Shown in pieces: positions 42,139 through 51,670 of a stretch of DNA of 64,000 nt. This stretch comes from JAVBLY01 sp031553035 (lineage in GTDB: Bacteria > Bacillota > Clostridia > Peptostreptococcales > Anaerovoracaceae), in the NCBI GenBank assembly GCA_031553035.1, contig JAVBLY010000001.1:186001-250000 (forward strand), read 5' to 3'. Below the pieces are notes generated by a model that ran no database searches, was not told the origin of the DNA, and saw only the letters and a list, made by a program, of their open reading frames with translations. The stretch's first letter is position 1; the number at the start of each line of letters is the position of its first letter. The position numbers and the translations under genes are program-made.

Positions 42139-43307
42139 AACAATCGATGAAAATGGCCATGAAAGCTATCCTCGGCAACAAAATGAGAACTTTTCTGACT
42201 ATGCTTGGGATCATCATCGGCGTTCTTGCTCTTGTGGTCCTGGTATCACTGGTAACCAGCGCAACAAACTCGGTAACTGATGAGATAAACAGCATGGGGA
42301 CCGATATGTTCAGTGTATCGGTCAGTGATGACAAAGGAAAGCCAATCAAGCAAAGTGATCTTGATGAAATCAAGTCTAATGAAAATATAAATTTAGTATC
42401 GCCGGTTATTTCCATCAACGGAACGGCAAAAAAAGACAGAGATTCTATCTCCATTACCGCAGAAGGGACAAACAACAGCTATTTTTCTATACATAACAGT
42501 GAGCTGATTCACGGCAGGCTGATCAAAGAGCCGGATCTGGACAACGCTTCATATGTTGCCGTAATAAGTTATGAAACAGCGGAAGAGCTTTATGGGAATA
42601 CCGATGTTGTGGGAAACATCCTGTCCGTGAATGGCTCCAGTTTTGAGATTATCGGCGTACTTGCTGAAGATGAATCGATGATGGCCGGTATGATGAGCGA
42701 TTACACAGCATATATACCACTTACTGTCGCAGAGAGGATGTCCGATTCGGGGACGGGGATATCATCGTTTTATGCCACCTCAAAAGACAGCGACAGCATG
42801 GATGGGGCAGAAAATTATCTAAATGAATACATGAAAAATCGTTTCGGTGACGATGAAGATGCTTATACTGTTTTCAATCAAAACACTGTCTCAGAAACCA
42901 TGGACAGCATAACAGGAATGTTCTCTGCACTTCTCGGCGGCATAGCCGCCATATCGCTGCTTGTTGGCGGCATTGGAATCATGAATATTATGCTGGTATC
43001 GGTAACGGAAAGAACGAAAGAAATCGGCATTAGAAAGGCCATAGGCGCAAAGCGGGGAAGCATAATGCTCCAGTTCCTTATCGAGGCACTTGTCATATGC
43101 CTCATCGGATGTGGGTTCGGAATTCTGATATCTATAGGCATTTTGGCAATGGTGAATATATTCGTCACCAGCATGACCTTCAGCGTTTCCGGTGGGATCA
43201 TACTGATTGCAGTTGCATTTTCAACAGCAATAGGACTCATATTCGGAGTCTATCCGGCGAGAAAAGCAGCCAGGATGAATCCAATCGATGCATTAAGGTA
43301 CGAATAG
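42132..43307 (+). CDS. ABC transporter permease (MacB/FtsX type)
   Basis: A 391-residue permease. One N-terminal helix (about 17-40) leads into a large outside MacB-PCD domain, then three C-terminal helices with GGIGIMNIMLVSVTERTKEIGIRKAIGAKR, the FtsX family signature. Start overlaps the ATPase stop. A strong terminator follows. Confidence 0.95.
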   Translation: MVKQSMKMAMKAILGNKMRTFLTMLGIIIGVLALVVLVSLVTSATNSVTDEINSMGTDMFSVSVSDDKGKPIKQSDLDEIKSNENINLVSPVISINGTAKKDRDSISITAEGTNNSYFSIHNSELIHGRLIKEPDLDNASYVAVISYETAEELYGNTDVVGNILSVNGSSFEIIGVLAEDESMMAGMMSDYTAYIPLTVAERMSDSGTGISSFYATSKDSDSMDGAENYLNEYMKNRFGDDEDAYTVFNQNTVSETMDSITGMFSALLGGIAAISLLVGGIGIMNIMLVSVTERTKEIGIRKAIGAKRGSIMLQFLIEALVICLIGCGFGILISIGILAMVNIFVTSMTFSVSGGIILIAVAFSTAIGLIFGVYPARKAARMNPIDALRYE

Positions 43308-43338
43308 CAAAATATTGGTTTGACTCTGATTTTATTCA

Positions 43339-43366
43339 AGCGGCGGGCAACCGCCGTTTTGTTTTT
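43339..43366 (+). terminator. Intrinsic terminator of the MacAB-like operon
   Basis: CGGCGG (43341-43346) and CCGCCG (43351-43356) with a GCAA loop, followed by TTTTGTTTTT. An AAG/TT extension is also possible. Confidence 0.9.
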
Positions 43367-43378
43367 GCGATTTTTCTA

Positions 43379-43433
43379 TTGACTAATCAAAAAAGGGAGT
43401 ATACAATTTATCTATGAGTTAGCGATGGCTAAC
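43379..43433 (+). promoter_or_regulatory. Promoter and GTTAGC-N4-GCTAAC operator of the first ABC exporter pair
   Basis: TTGACT (43379-43384) and TACAAT (43402-43407) are 17 nt apart. The palindrome GTTAGCGATGGCTAAC (43418-43433) lies just after the start point, where a repressor would block transcription. GTTAG half-sites also occur in the promoter of the MarR-ABC operon (59639-59671). Confidence 0.7.
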
Positions 43434-43474
43434 CATAAAACTATTGCAATTCCCATTTCGAAAGGACAGTCAGT

Positions 43475-45322
43475 ATGAATAAAGAAAAAAAGCCAAAGAC
43501 AGGTATGGCAAGGTTGCTTCAATTGGCAGCAACAAAGAAAGGGTTCATTATACCTGCAGTGATTCTGTCGGCACTAGCTTCAGTCGCCTCATTCATTCCT
43601 TTTATCGCCATATATTTTCTGATCAGGGAAATAATAAATGTATGGCCGGATATCAATGCCATGAATACGGATATAATGATAGATTACGGGCTTATGGCCT
43701 TTGGTGGTATAGTTCTCAATATTGTTCTGTATTTCATCGCATTGATGTGCTCACATATGGCGGCGTTCGGTACTCTGTATGAGCTAAAAGTCAACTTTGC
43801 AAGCCATCTTGCCAGAGTTCCGCTGGGATTTCATGTCATTATCGGGAGCGGCAAGCTCAGAAAGATAATGGATGAAAATATTGAGAAAATCGAGGGATTT
43901 ATCGCTCATCAGCTTCCCGACATAGTTGCCGCTTTTACGGCACCTGTTGTGATGATAGTAATCCTCATGAGTGTGGATTGGAGAATGGGACTTGCTGCCA
44001 TGGTCGGCGTAGTAGCTGCATTTATTCTTCAAATCGTTACATACGGCAACGAGGGCGCAAAGAAAATGATGGCAACTTATCAGACATCAATGGAAAATAT
44101 GAACAACGCATCAGTCGAGTACATAAGAGGGATATCTGTTGTCAAGGCATTCAAGCAGACGGTCTATTCTTTTAAAAGACTCTATGATACCATCAAAGAA
44201 TATACCGCAATGATCATACCCTATACTCTTAGCTGGGAAAATACTTTTTCCGCGTTCATCGTTGTAATCAATAATATTTATATATTTGTAGTACCTGCCG
44301 CTATAATCATCGGGCTCGGTACTTCTGACTATGCCGGCTTTGCTACGAACTTTATATTCTATATGATTTTTGTCCCTTCGGCAGCAGGAACTCTTATTAA
44401 GGTAATGTATGTCAATTCCAACAGCATGAGGATACTTAACGGTATTGAAGCCATGGATAAAATTCTGGCAGAACCGGAATTGCCTCAACCCATGAACCCG
44501 AAGACAACCGACTATTATGATGTTGAATTCAAAGATGTAGTTTTCTCATATGAGAATTCCGAAGGGGAGAAGGCTCTGTCCGGAGTTTCGTTCAGTGCGA
44601 AGCAGGGACAGGTAACAGCTGTCGTAGGTCCTTCTGGAGGGGGGAAAAGTACCATAGCTCATCTCATTCCCAGATTCTTCGATGTGGAAAAAGGCACAAT
44701 CAGTTTGGGGGGCATAGATATAAAGGATATGAAGAGTACCTACCTCATGGAACAGGTCAGCTTTGTGTTCCAGGATGTCTTTCTTTTCAAGCAGAGTGTT
44801 AAGGAGAATATAAAACTGGGTAATCCGGATGCAAGTGATGAACAGGTTGTAGAAGCGGCGAAGGCTGCTCAATGTCACGATTTTATTATGGATCTCCCAA
44901 ATGGATACAACACCATAATAGGCACAAAAGGAGTTCACCTCAGTGGTGGAGAAGAGCAGAGGGTTGCCATAGCAAGGGCTATTGTAAAAGATGCTCCGGT
45001 CGTTGTCCTTGACGAAGCTACAGCCTTTGCCGACCCTGAGAATGAACACCTTATCCAGAAAGCGTTTGAAAAGTTAATGAAAAATAAGACTGTGGTAATA
45101 ATAGCCCATAGACTTTCAACCATAAAAAGCGCCGACACGATCGTCGTCGTGGATAACGGGCAGATACTGGAACAGGGTACTCATAATGAACTTCTGGATA
45201 AGGGTACAAAATATGCTGCCATGTGGAAGGCTTACAATGAGACTGTCAGCTGGACCATGAAAAAGACTGATAATGATCCGGACATGCATAACGAAGATGA
45301 AAAAGAGGAGGTGGGTGCATAA
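43475..45322 (+). CDS. ABC exporter half-transporter 1 (permease-ATPase fusion)
   Basis: A 615-residue half-transporter. Six membrane helices occupy about 20-330; the ATPase follows with Walker A GPSGGGKST, signature LSGGEEQR and Walker B VVVLDEATAFADPENE. The AFAD variant after Walker B is common in the IrtA/YbtP-like branch, which includes siderophore-linked carriers. A charged 30-residue tail is present. The next gene starts on its stop codon (TAATG), so the two form a heterodimer. Confidence 0.93.
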   Translation: MNKEKKPKTGMARLLQLAATKKGFIIPAVILSALASVASFIPFIAIYFLIREIINVWPDINAMNTDIMIDYGLMAFGGIVLNIVLYFIALMCSHMAAFGTLYELKVNFASHLARVPLGFHVIIGSGKLRKIMDENIEKIEGFIAHQLPDIVAAFTAPVVMIVILMSVDWRMGLAAMVGVVAAFILQIVTYGNEGAKKMMATYQTSMENMNNASVEYIRGISVVKAFKQTVYSFKRLYDTIKEYTAMIIPYTLSWENTFSAFIVVINNIYIFVVPAAIIIGLGTSDYAGFATNFIFYMIFVPSAAGTLIKVMYVNSNSMRILNGIEAMDKILAEPELPQPMNPKTTDYYDVEFKDVVFSYENSEGEKALSGVSFSAKQGQVTAVVGPSGGGKSTIAHLIPRFFDVEKGTISLGGIDIKDMKSTYLMEQVSFVFQDVFLFKQSVKENIKLGNPDASDEQVVEAAKAAQCHDFIMDLPNGYNTIIGTKGVHLSGGEEQRVAIARAIVKDAPVVVLDEATAFADPENEHLIQKAFEKLMKNKTVVIIAHRLSTIKSADTIVVVDNGQILEQGTHNELLDKGTKYAAMWKAYNETVSWTMKKTDNDPDMHNEDEKEEVGA

Positions 45323-47064
45323 TGTTTGATATTAAAGATAGCCTTATGCTCACAGACAAAGGATATAAAGACTTGAAAGGCGCCATTGCCGCCTGCACTT
45401 TGACAAATTTCTCAATGATGATCCCTGTGGGCGTCTCTCTATATATGATAGTTGAGATACTAAAGCCGTTTATGGGTCAGGATATGTCATGGTCAAGAAT
45501 GTGGATACTTTTGGCTGCAGCGGTCGTAGGTGCCATATTGGTATTCATTTGCAGCAAGAACGACTACAAAAAAACCTATGTGGTTTCATATATGGAAAGT
45601 GAAACCAGCAGGATATCGCTGGCAGAACATATTAGAAAGCTTCCAATGAGCGTTTTTAACTCAAAGGACCTGTCTGAGCTGACAACGAATCTTATGGGAG
45701 ATGTTTCGGTAAAAGAACATGCGCTGAGTCATCTGATCCCTCAGATAATCGCAAATTTTATATCACTGACGGTGATATGCATAATGTTTGCATTCTGGGA
45801 CTGGAGGATGGCATTGGCATTATTCATTACAGTACCGCTTGCATTTCTAATAATTTTTCTCAGCAGGAACTTCCAGACAAAACTGGGGAAAAAGCACACT
45901 GCTGCAGCCCTCCACGCTTCGGAACAGGTGCAGGAATATATTGATGGCATAAAGGTCATAAAAGCATGCAATCTGGATGGTGATCAGTTTGATGCACTGG
46001 AAAAAGCACTGCGTGCAATGAAAATTCTGTCAATGAAATTCGAAGCAGGGGTCGGTGTTTTCGTGACCGGCGCCCAGGTGATATTGCAAGCAGGAGTTGG
46101 ATTGACAGTCTATGTGGGTACGTTATTACTTACCGGCGGTCAAATCGAACTGGTACCTCTTATCATGTGCCTTCTGGTAGTCACAAGGATATATGGACCT
46201 ATAATTACAGAGCTGACACTTTTACCTGAATTTTTCTACTATCAGATCGCCATCAAGAGAATGCGGACACTTATGGACGTAGAAATAATGGAAGGCGATG
46301 AAACCGTAAAGATAGATGAATGTGATATCGAGTTCAACAATGTTGGTTTCAGCTATAACAAGGGAGGCAATGAAACTATCAAAAAAATGAATTTCAATAT
46401 CCCGGCAAAGAGTATAACTGCTCTTGTGGGTCCGAGCGGTAGTGGAAAAAGTACAGTCGCCCGCCTTATAGCCCGCTTCTGGGATGTGGACAAAGGGAGG
46501 ATAACAATCGGTGGAGTGAATGTGGAATCTGTGGATCCGGAGCACCTTATGGAATACATGTCATTTGTCTTTCAGGATGTAGTCCTCTTTAATGACACCG
46601 TTTACAACAATATAAAAATAGGTAATATGAATGCAACCGATGAGCAAGTCTATGCCGCCGCCAAAGCGGCAAGGTGCGATGAGTTTGTCGAAAAAATGCC
46701 TAAAGGTTATGACACCCTTTTGGGTGAAAACGGTAGTACGATTTCAGGTGGTGAAAGGCAGAGACTGTCCATTGCCAGAGCTCTATTAAAAGATGCACCT
46801 ATAGTCTTACTTGACGAAGCTACTGCATCACTGGATCCTGAAAGCGAATCGCACATTCAGGAAGCTATAAGTGCATTGATAGCCAACAAGACCGTTGTCG
46901 TGATAGCTCACAGACTTCGGACCGTTTCAGAGGCTGACAAAATAATTGTACTGGACAAGGGCAGGGTATCAGAGGAAGGAACTCATAATGAGCTGATAGC
47001 AAAAAAAGGACTTTATCACAAGCTTTTTACTATACAGAAAGAAAGTCTTGGCTGGAGCGTATAA
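45322..47064 (+). CDS. ABC exporter half-transporter 2 (permease-ATPase fusion)
   Basis: A 580-residue partner of the preceding gene. Walker A GPSGSGKST, signature ISGGERQR and Walker B VLLDEATASLD are intact, so both ATP sites of the pair look active. Six membrane helices precede. It is convergent with a LuxR-type regulator 34 nt away. Role may be drug export or metal-chelate traffic. Confidence 0.93.
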   Translation: MFDIKDSLMLTDKGYKDLKGAIAACTLTNFSMMIPVGVSLYMIVEILKPFMGQDMSWSRMWILLAAAVVGAILVFICSKNDYKKTYVVSYMESETSRISLAEHIRKLPMSVFNSKDLSELTTNLMGDVSVKEHALSHLIPQIIANFISLTVICIMFAFWDWRMALALFITVPLAFLIIFLSRNFQTKLGKKHTAAALHASEQVQEYIDGIKVIKACNLDGDQFDALEKALRAMKILSMKFEAGVGVFVTGAQVILQAGVGLTVYVGTLLLTGGQIELVPLIMCLLVVTRIYGPIITELTLLPEFFYYQIAIKRMRTLMDVEIMEGDETVKIDECDIEFNNVGFSYNKGGNETIKKMNFNIPAKSITALVGPSGSGKSTVARLIARFWDVDKGRITIGGVNVESVDPEHLMEYMSFVFQDVVLFNDTVYNNIKIGNMNATDEQVYAAAKAARCDEFVEKMPKGYDTLLGENGSTISGGERQRLSIARALLKDAPIVLLDEATASLDPESESHIQEAISALIANKTVVVIAHRLRTVSEADKIIVLDKGRVSEEGTHNELIAKKGLYHKLFTIQKESLGWSV

Positions 47065-47098
47065 TTATGTAACAAAGAAGTACGAAGATATGTTCCCC

Positions 47099-49603
47099 TC
47101 AGTTTTCAAGTATCCCCATTTGTCTGATCTTCAGTACCGCTTCCTTGACACCGGGGACATCAAGTTTTTTATAGATAAGCTCTATGTGAGAACGAACTGT
47201 TGAATATTTTATTCCCAGTTCTTCTCCTATTTTTTTGTAGCTGTAACCTTCGCTGAGAAGTCTCATGACATTTTTTTGCTGTTTTGTGAATTTGATCATT
47301 TTTTCATTTGCTCCGCCGGTGAGACCCGGAGTGTATTTAGCCTGTTCGCAAACCCGGAGGTATAGCATTTTGACATAGGCATCGTTCAGATCGCCTTTAT
47401 AATCATTTCTCACTGAGCGATTCTTAAGGCGCATGAGCATGCTCTCCAGCTCCGCACCTTCGTTAGTGAAAATCTGGGTGTATTGGAACTGGTGTGCCAT
47501 GCCGATAGCCTTTTCCAGATGAAGCAGGGCCTCTTTCTGATATCCTCTCTTTTTCTTCCAGAAGGCTATGGAAAGAAGGATTTCAGCTTCGATCACATCA
47601 AGAGGGCGATTGTAAGACTCTGCAAGGGCAACTATTTTGCTCGCCATCAAAATAGCTCTGTCGAAATTCCCGGCAGTGATATATGCTCTGGTTGTTGTAA
47701 AATGTCCGATCAGTTTATAGAAGTTAAGATGATCATAAATATCAGTACTTTTTGTGTCAAGCCAGCTTTGTGCTGCTTCTTGATTCCCTTTGTATAGTGA
47801 GTATTTTGTGGTCATGGCATCCAGATTGAAACTCAGATAATAAGCCTTGTCATCCATGATCATATTCTGTATTTTCTTGAAGTAAAATTCTGCTTTATCA
47901 TGCTGCCTAAGTCCATGGTAAATGATATATGCAAGCATCATAACGCAGAACTTGGACTCAGAAGTGTATCCGTCTTTCAGCTTTGAATTTGCAGAAAGGG
48001 TCAGGGTGTGGGCTTTTTCCAGTTCTCCCCGTTCATAATAGAGACCTCCGCTGATACTTTCTATGAGCATCTCTCTTTCCTCTCCCAGAAGATCGCCCAG
48101 CACATTATTAAGTGCAGCAATGCTGACATCCATATTTTCAATTGCCGCCAGTTCGGATAAGTCACGGTAGGCCCTGTGATAAAGTGGGAAATATGATGTT
48201 GCCGTACCCCGAACCCCTTCGAATGTAGCCTCGATGTCTGACTGTCCGGCCATCTGAGCGATGTCTTCCAAACTGTACCGGAAATCCAGCATGTACAGGA
48301 AAAATATGTTGTGAGCAAGTTCAGGATTTCGGGCAACGATGCTGGGATAATTACTGTAATAGCTGTCGGCATACTTTGTGAAAAGCTCAGCATCTCCATC
48401 ATTTCGTGCCGTGAATGAAAGCATAAGAAGCAAGAACGGATACCTCTCAGTTATCTCATCGTCCAGATAATTTTTGACTGCATACATGACCCCCTCAAGG
48501 TCAAATCCTGAGCGGTCAATGCTTTCAAGCAAATCAAAGCAGCGGGCGATATTGTCATAATCGTTAATCTTTGAAAATCGGTGTACAGCCTTGATAAAAT
48601 TGTTTTGGGACAGATACCATTGCCCGGCCAGTTCCCATTGTTTTTTTTCATACGCTTCCGGTTTTCTGCTGAGGAGATCAAGCAAAAATTCACGAAAAAG
48701 TCGATGGAATCTATAGGTGTCGTTTTCGTTTTTTATGATAAATGCACCATCGGAAAGCAGATCTGCCAAAATCTCTGAGCTGTTTTTGTTGCCGGTAAGG
48801 GCACAGCAAAGTTCTTTGTTAAGTTCCTCTTCAATGGAAGTTTTGATCATGAATTCCTGAATATTTTCATCCCAGTTTTGCCATACCTGATTCTTGATGA
48901 ATGTTCCAAGACGGGCAAGGGGTAAATTTATTGAAAAATCATTATTTCCGGACAATAAAACGGCGTTGACACCAATGGGCCAGCCTTCAGTAATATTATA
49001 AATGGTAACTGCCTGCAATCTGCTTATTTTAATATCGTTATATTTGTATAGCTCATATATTTCATCACTGCTGAATATCAGGTCTTCCCACGTTATGAGC
49101 ATAAGTTCATCTTTAAGATACAACTCTTCCAGAGGATCTGGAAGTGCATTTCTACTGGTTAGTACCATATTTGTTTCCGGAGGCAGCCTCTTAATGAAGA
49201 TTGGCAGGAATCTGAGTACTTCAGGATCAGTAATGTAGTGTAAGTCATCAATGACCAGGCTGACTTTAGTGGTTTTGGGTATAGAGTCCGCCGCCTTTAA
49301 CAGAAATTCTATGGGAGCACTGTTGAATGCCGGATGGTCCAGAAATTCGATGGTCGATTCTTTTAATTGGTCAAACGAACGAAGCAAATTATTCAGTTTC
49401 CTGAAACAGTCTATAATATTATTATCATATTCATCGAATGTTATCCGGGACGTTTCTCCCTTTCTGCTTTTGAGCCATTGCCCGGCAAAAGTTGTTTTTC
49501 CATAACCTGCAGGCGCCTGCACATAAAGCATCTTATATGCCTGCATTTTGTCGGCTAAAGATAGTAGTCGTTTTCTTGAGATGGTGCTTTTAACAAATTT
49601 CAT
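47099..49603 (-). CDS. MalT-like STAND ATPase LuxR regulator
   Basis: An 834-residue regulator. A P-loop (QAPAGYGKTTF, near residue 35) and Walker B-like LVIDDLHYI mark the N-terminal STAND ATPase; a long helical-repeat region covers about 330-740; a LuxR helix-turn-helix ends the protein (MRLLSEGYSYKKIGEELGIKYSTVRSH). Such proteins sense an inducer and form an active oligomer. The ATG at 49603 is used since GAGG precedes it at proper distance; an ATG at 49615 would add four residues. Target unknown; convergent with the ABC pair. Confidence 0.9.
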   Translation of the reverse strand: MKFVKSTISRKRLLSLADKMQAYKMLYVQAPAGYGKTTFAGQWLKSRKGETSRITFDEYDNNIIDCFRKLNNLLRSFDQLKESTIEFLDHPAFNSAPIEFLLKAADSIPKTTKVSLVIDDLHYITDPEVLRFLPIFIKRLPPETNMVLTSRNALPDPLEELYLKDELMLITWEDLIFSSDEIYELYKYNDIKISRLQAVTIYNITEGWPIGVNAVLLSGNNDFSINLPLARLGTFIKNQVWQNWDENIQEFMIKTSIEEELNKELCCALTGNKNSSEILADLLSDGAFIIKNENDTYRFHRLFREFLLDLLSRKPEAYEKKQWELAGQWYLSQNNFIKAVHRFSKINDYDNIARCFDLLESIDRSGFDLEGVMYAVKNYLDDEITERYPFLLLMLSFTARNDGDAELFTKYADSYYSNYPSIVARNPELAHNIFFLYMLDFRYSLEDIAQMAGQSDIEATFEGVRGTATSYFPLYHRAYRDLSELAAIENMDVSIAALNNVLGDLLGEEREMLIESISGGLYYERGELEKAHTLTLSANSKLKDGYTSESKFCVMMLAYIIYHGLRQHDKAEFYFKKIQNMIMDDKAYYLSFNLDAMTTKYSLYKGNQEAAQSWLDTKSTDIYDHLNFYKLIGHFTTTRAYITAGNFDRAILMASKIVALAESYNRPLDVIEAEILLSIAFWKKKRGYQKEALLHLEKAIGMAHQFQYTQIFTNEGAELESMLMRLKNRSVRNDYKGDLNDAYVKMLYLRVCEQAKYTPGLTGGANEKMIKFTKQQKNVMRLLSEGYSYKKIGEELGIKYSTVRSHIELIYKKLDVPGVKEAVLKIRQMGILEN

Positions 49604-49803
49604 AAAATACCTCATGTAGTAATATGTACGTCAATATTTTATTACATTATCCGTGGGAAAACATCGGTAGTGTGCGGGTATATATGTACTAAAAGTATAT
49701 ATATACACCGATTTAAAATCAATAAAGATTTCATTTTCGTAAATTTACATAATGCCCACACGATGATGGTTACAGAAAAAATTAATTAAATTATAATAGA
49801 TAA

Positions 49804-49890
49804 CATAAGATGTTTATAACCAAGCCCCCCCTAATTTGCCATAAGGCAAAAACGTGTAAGTTCGTTTCGCGAACTTGCACGTTTTTATTT
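49804..49890 (+). ncRNA. Candidate C-rich small RNA or attenuator
   Basis: TTACAG (49770-49775) and TATAAT (49792-49797), 16 nt apart, would start a transcript near 49804. It would carry seven C in a row (49825-49831), a small hairpin TTTGCC-ATAA-GGCAAA (49835-49850), and then a strong terminator: a 17-bp stem with one G-T pair (49848-49864 with 49870-49886) ending in TTTTT. No plus-strand gene lies upstream. Length would be about 85 nt. It may instead be an attenuated leader for the sortase gene at 49933. The rest of the 329-nt gap (49604-49932) shows only AT-rich promoter-like sequence. Confidence 0.5.
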
Positions 49891-49932
49891 TTATTGTATT
49901 TAAGTTATAATAGATGTTAGAGGATGTCGGAA

Positions 49933-50838
49933 ATGAAAAAAAGAACTTTAGTCCATAACAGTTTTATATTTGTCTTGCTGATAATGCTTTTTGTATCGTT
50001 TTGGGGGATCGGCGGAGGTTATTTCTCTTCATATTCTCAGGGTGTCTATGCAGACGGGCCCGATGATTTGGGCAAATTTACAAGTGATCCTGAATATACG
50101 GACCGACAGTCAAAGTATGAAGAGCTTAAAGCACAAAACGAGGATACAGTTGGTTGGATCTATATAGGCGGCACAAAAGTAGATAATGTCCTCATGCAGA
50201 AAAAGGACGAAAAGGATTTTTATATCGATAAAGGATTCGATAAGAAATACCTATATGAAGGCACTCTATATATTTCTGATATTTCTGATCTCACAAGCCC
50301 CTCCGATGTGGTGATCATGTACGGACACAATATGAAAGACCGGACAATGTTCGGTTCACTCCGAGAGTTTGAAGATCCGGAATTCCTAAGTAAAAATGAC
50401 ATGATAATCGTAGATAATCTGGAAGACAGAAAAGAATATGAGATCACCCATGTTATGAGGATCAGAGTCAACGTATCCGGCGGAGATGACTTCCCATATT
50501 ATACATATTCCGACTTCAAAGACGAAGAAAATTATAATTCATTCATAGAGCAGTGCAATTCCCACGTTCTGTATGATTCGGGCAAAACCACTGAATACGG
50601 AGATAAATTCGTCATGCTCACCACATGTGAATATACATACGATGACGGTACCGGACGTCTGGTAATAATGGGAAAAGAGCTTGAGCCCGAGGTTACCAAA
50701 GCTGCTGTCACACCTCCGGCGCCGGAAGAGCCTGAGCCCATGATCGGCCCACTGGAAATAGCATTGATAATTGGCGGGATCCTTGCCTTAGTTCTGATAA
50801 TTATTCTGGCACTTGTTTTAAGGGGAAAGAGAAAATGA
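49933..50838 (+). CDS. Class B-like sortase with an added C-terminal membrane helix
   Basis: A 301-residue sortase. An N-terminal signal-anchor (about 8-30) leads to a SrtB-type core: WIYIGGTKVDNVLMQ, the active histidine in YGHNMKDRTMFG, the cysteine in MLTTCEYT and the arginine in GTGRLVIMGKE. After the core comes a Pro/Glu linker and a second hydrophobic helix ending in RGKRK. Class B enzymes normally have only the N-terminal anchor. I prefer ATG 49933 (GAGG upstream) to 49924. No obvious LPxTG-type substrate is in the window. Its stop overlaps an IclR gene. Confidence 0.88.
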   Translation: MKKRTLVHNSFIFVLLIMLFVSFWGIGGGYFSSYSQGVYADGPDDLGKFTSDPEYTDRQSKYEELKAQNEDTVGWIYIGGTKVDNVLMQKKDEKDFYIDKGFDKKYLYEGTLYISDISDLTSPSDVVIMYGHNMKDRTMFGSLREFEDPEFLSKNDMIIVDNLEDRKEYEITHVMRIRVNVSGGDDFPYYTYSDFKDEENYNSFIEQCNSHVLYDSGKTTEYGDKFVMLTTCEYTYDDGTGRLVIMGKELEPEVTKAAVTPPAPEEPEPMIGPLEIALIIGGILALVLIIILALVLRGKRK

Positions 50839-51605
50839 GCGACAAACACGAGAATAGCGTACAGTCACTTGAACGTGCAATGGATGTCCTTGAAGCACTG
50901 GCTTCTCAGCAGGAAGGCCTGGGAGTTACAGAAATCGCAGGCAGGGTGGACCTCCATAAGAGTACGGTTCACCGTCTTTTATCGACACTTCTTGAAAGAG
51001 GCTATGTTGATAAGAACGAGCAAGGGGCTTACCATATAGGATTGAAACTGATCGAGGTGGTAAGCGTATATATCAACAGTCTCGAACTTCAAACCGAAGC
51101 CAGACCGCATGTTGCCCAGATCAGCACAGACCTGGGGCTTACCGCACATTTGGGCGTTCTGGAAGGGGATCAGGTCATTTATATCGAGCGCATGGATATG
51201 TATTCGGGGGTCAAATTATATTCTCAGATCGGCCTTAGAGTTCATGCATACTGCTCGTCACTGGGTAAGTGTCTTCTTTCAAATTTCAGCAGAGAAGATC
51301 TGGATCGGATAATGAAGGATTGCAGCTTTACAAAATTTACACCCAATACCATTTCCTCTCTGGAGGAGCTCCACGAGGACCTTAAGGAAGTACGAAAAAA
51401 GGGATTCGGTATGGATGACCAGGAATTCGACATGAATAACAGATGTATAGGAGCTCCTATTTACGACTACCGCGGGGAGATAATCGCCGCCATCAGTGCC
51501 AGCGGACCTCCCAATTTTTTGACTCAGGAGCGGGTGCCTAGTGTTGCCGAGTATGTAATGAATAAAGCCAGGGAGATTTCCAGGAGCATGGGGTATCTGG
51601 AATGA
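50835..51605 (+). CDS. IclR-family transcriptional regulator
   Basis: A 256-residue regulator. The winged helix is at about 8-70 (VQSLERAMDVLEAL, then VTEIAGRVDLHKSTVHRLL) and the IclR effector domain follows (GLTAHLGVLEGDQVIYIERMD, then HAYCSSLGKCLLS). It overlaps the sortase stop (ATGA), an odd pairing. IclR proteins usually control catabolic operons; the convergent aldehyde dehydrogenase is the nearest candidate target. Confidence 0.93.
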   Translation: MSDKHENSVQSLERAMDVLEALASQQEGLGVTEIAGRVDLHKSTVHRLLSTLLERGYVDKNEQGAYHIGLKLIEVVSVYINSLELQTEARPHVAQISTDLGLTAHLGVLEGDQVIYIERMDMYSGVKLYSQIGLRVHAYCSSLGKCLLSNFSREDLDRIMKDCSFTKFTPNTISSLEELHEDLKEVRKKGFGMDDQEFDMNNRCIGAPIYDYRGEIIAAISASGPPNFLTQERVPSVAEYVMNKAREISRSMGYLE

Positions 51606-51614
51606 AACAAAGCA

Positions 51615-51640
51615 GACCACCGACTAATCAGCCAGTGGTC
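51615..51640. terminator. Hairpin between convergent IclR and aldehyde dehydrogenase genes
   Basis: GACCAC (51615-51620) pairs with GTGGTC (51635-51640), with further internal pairing. The downstream T content is only moderate on the plus strand. Confidence 0.6.
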
Positions 51641-51670
51641 CCATTTACGTTTATTCTATTTTGATATGGC

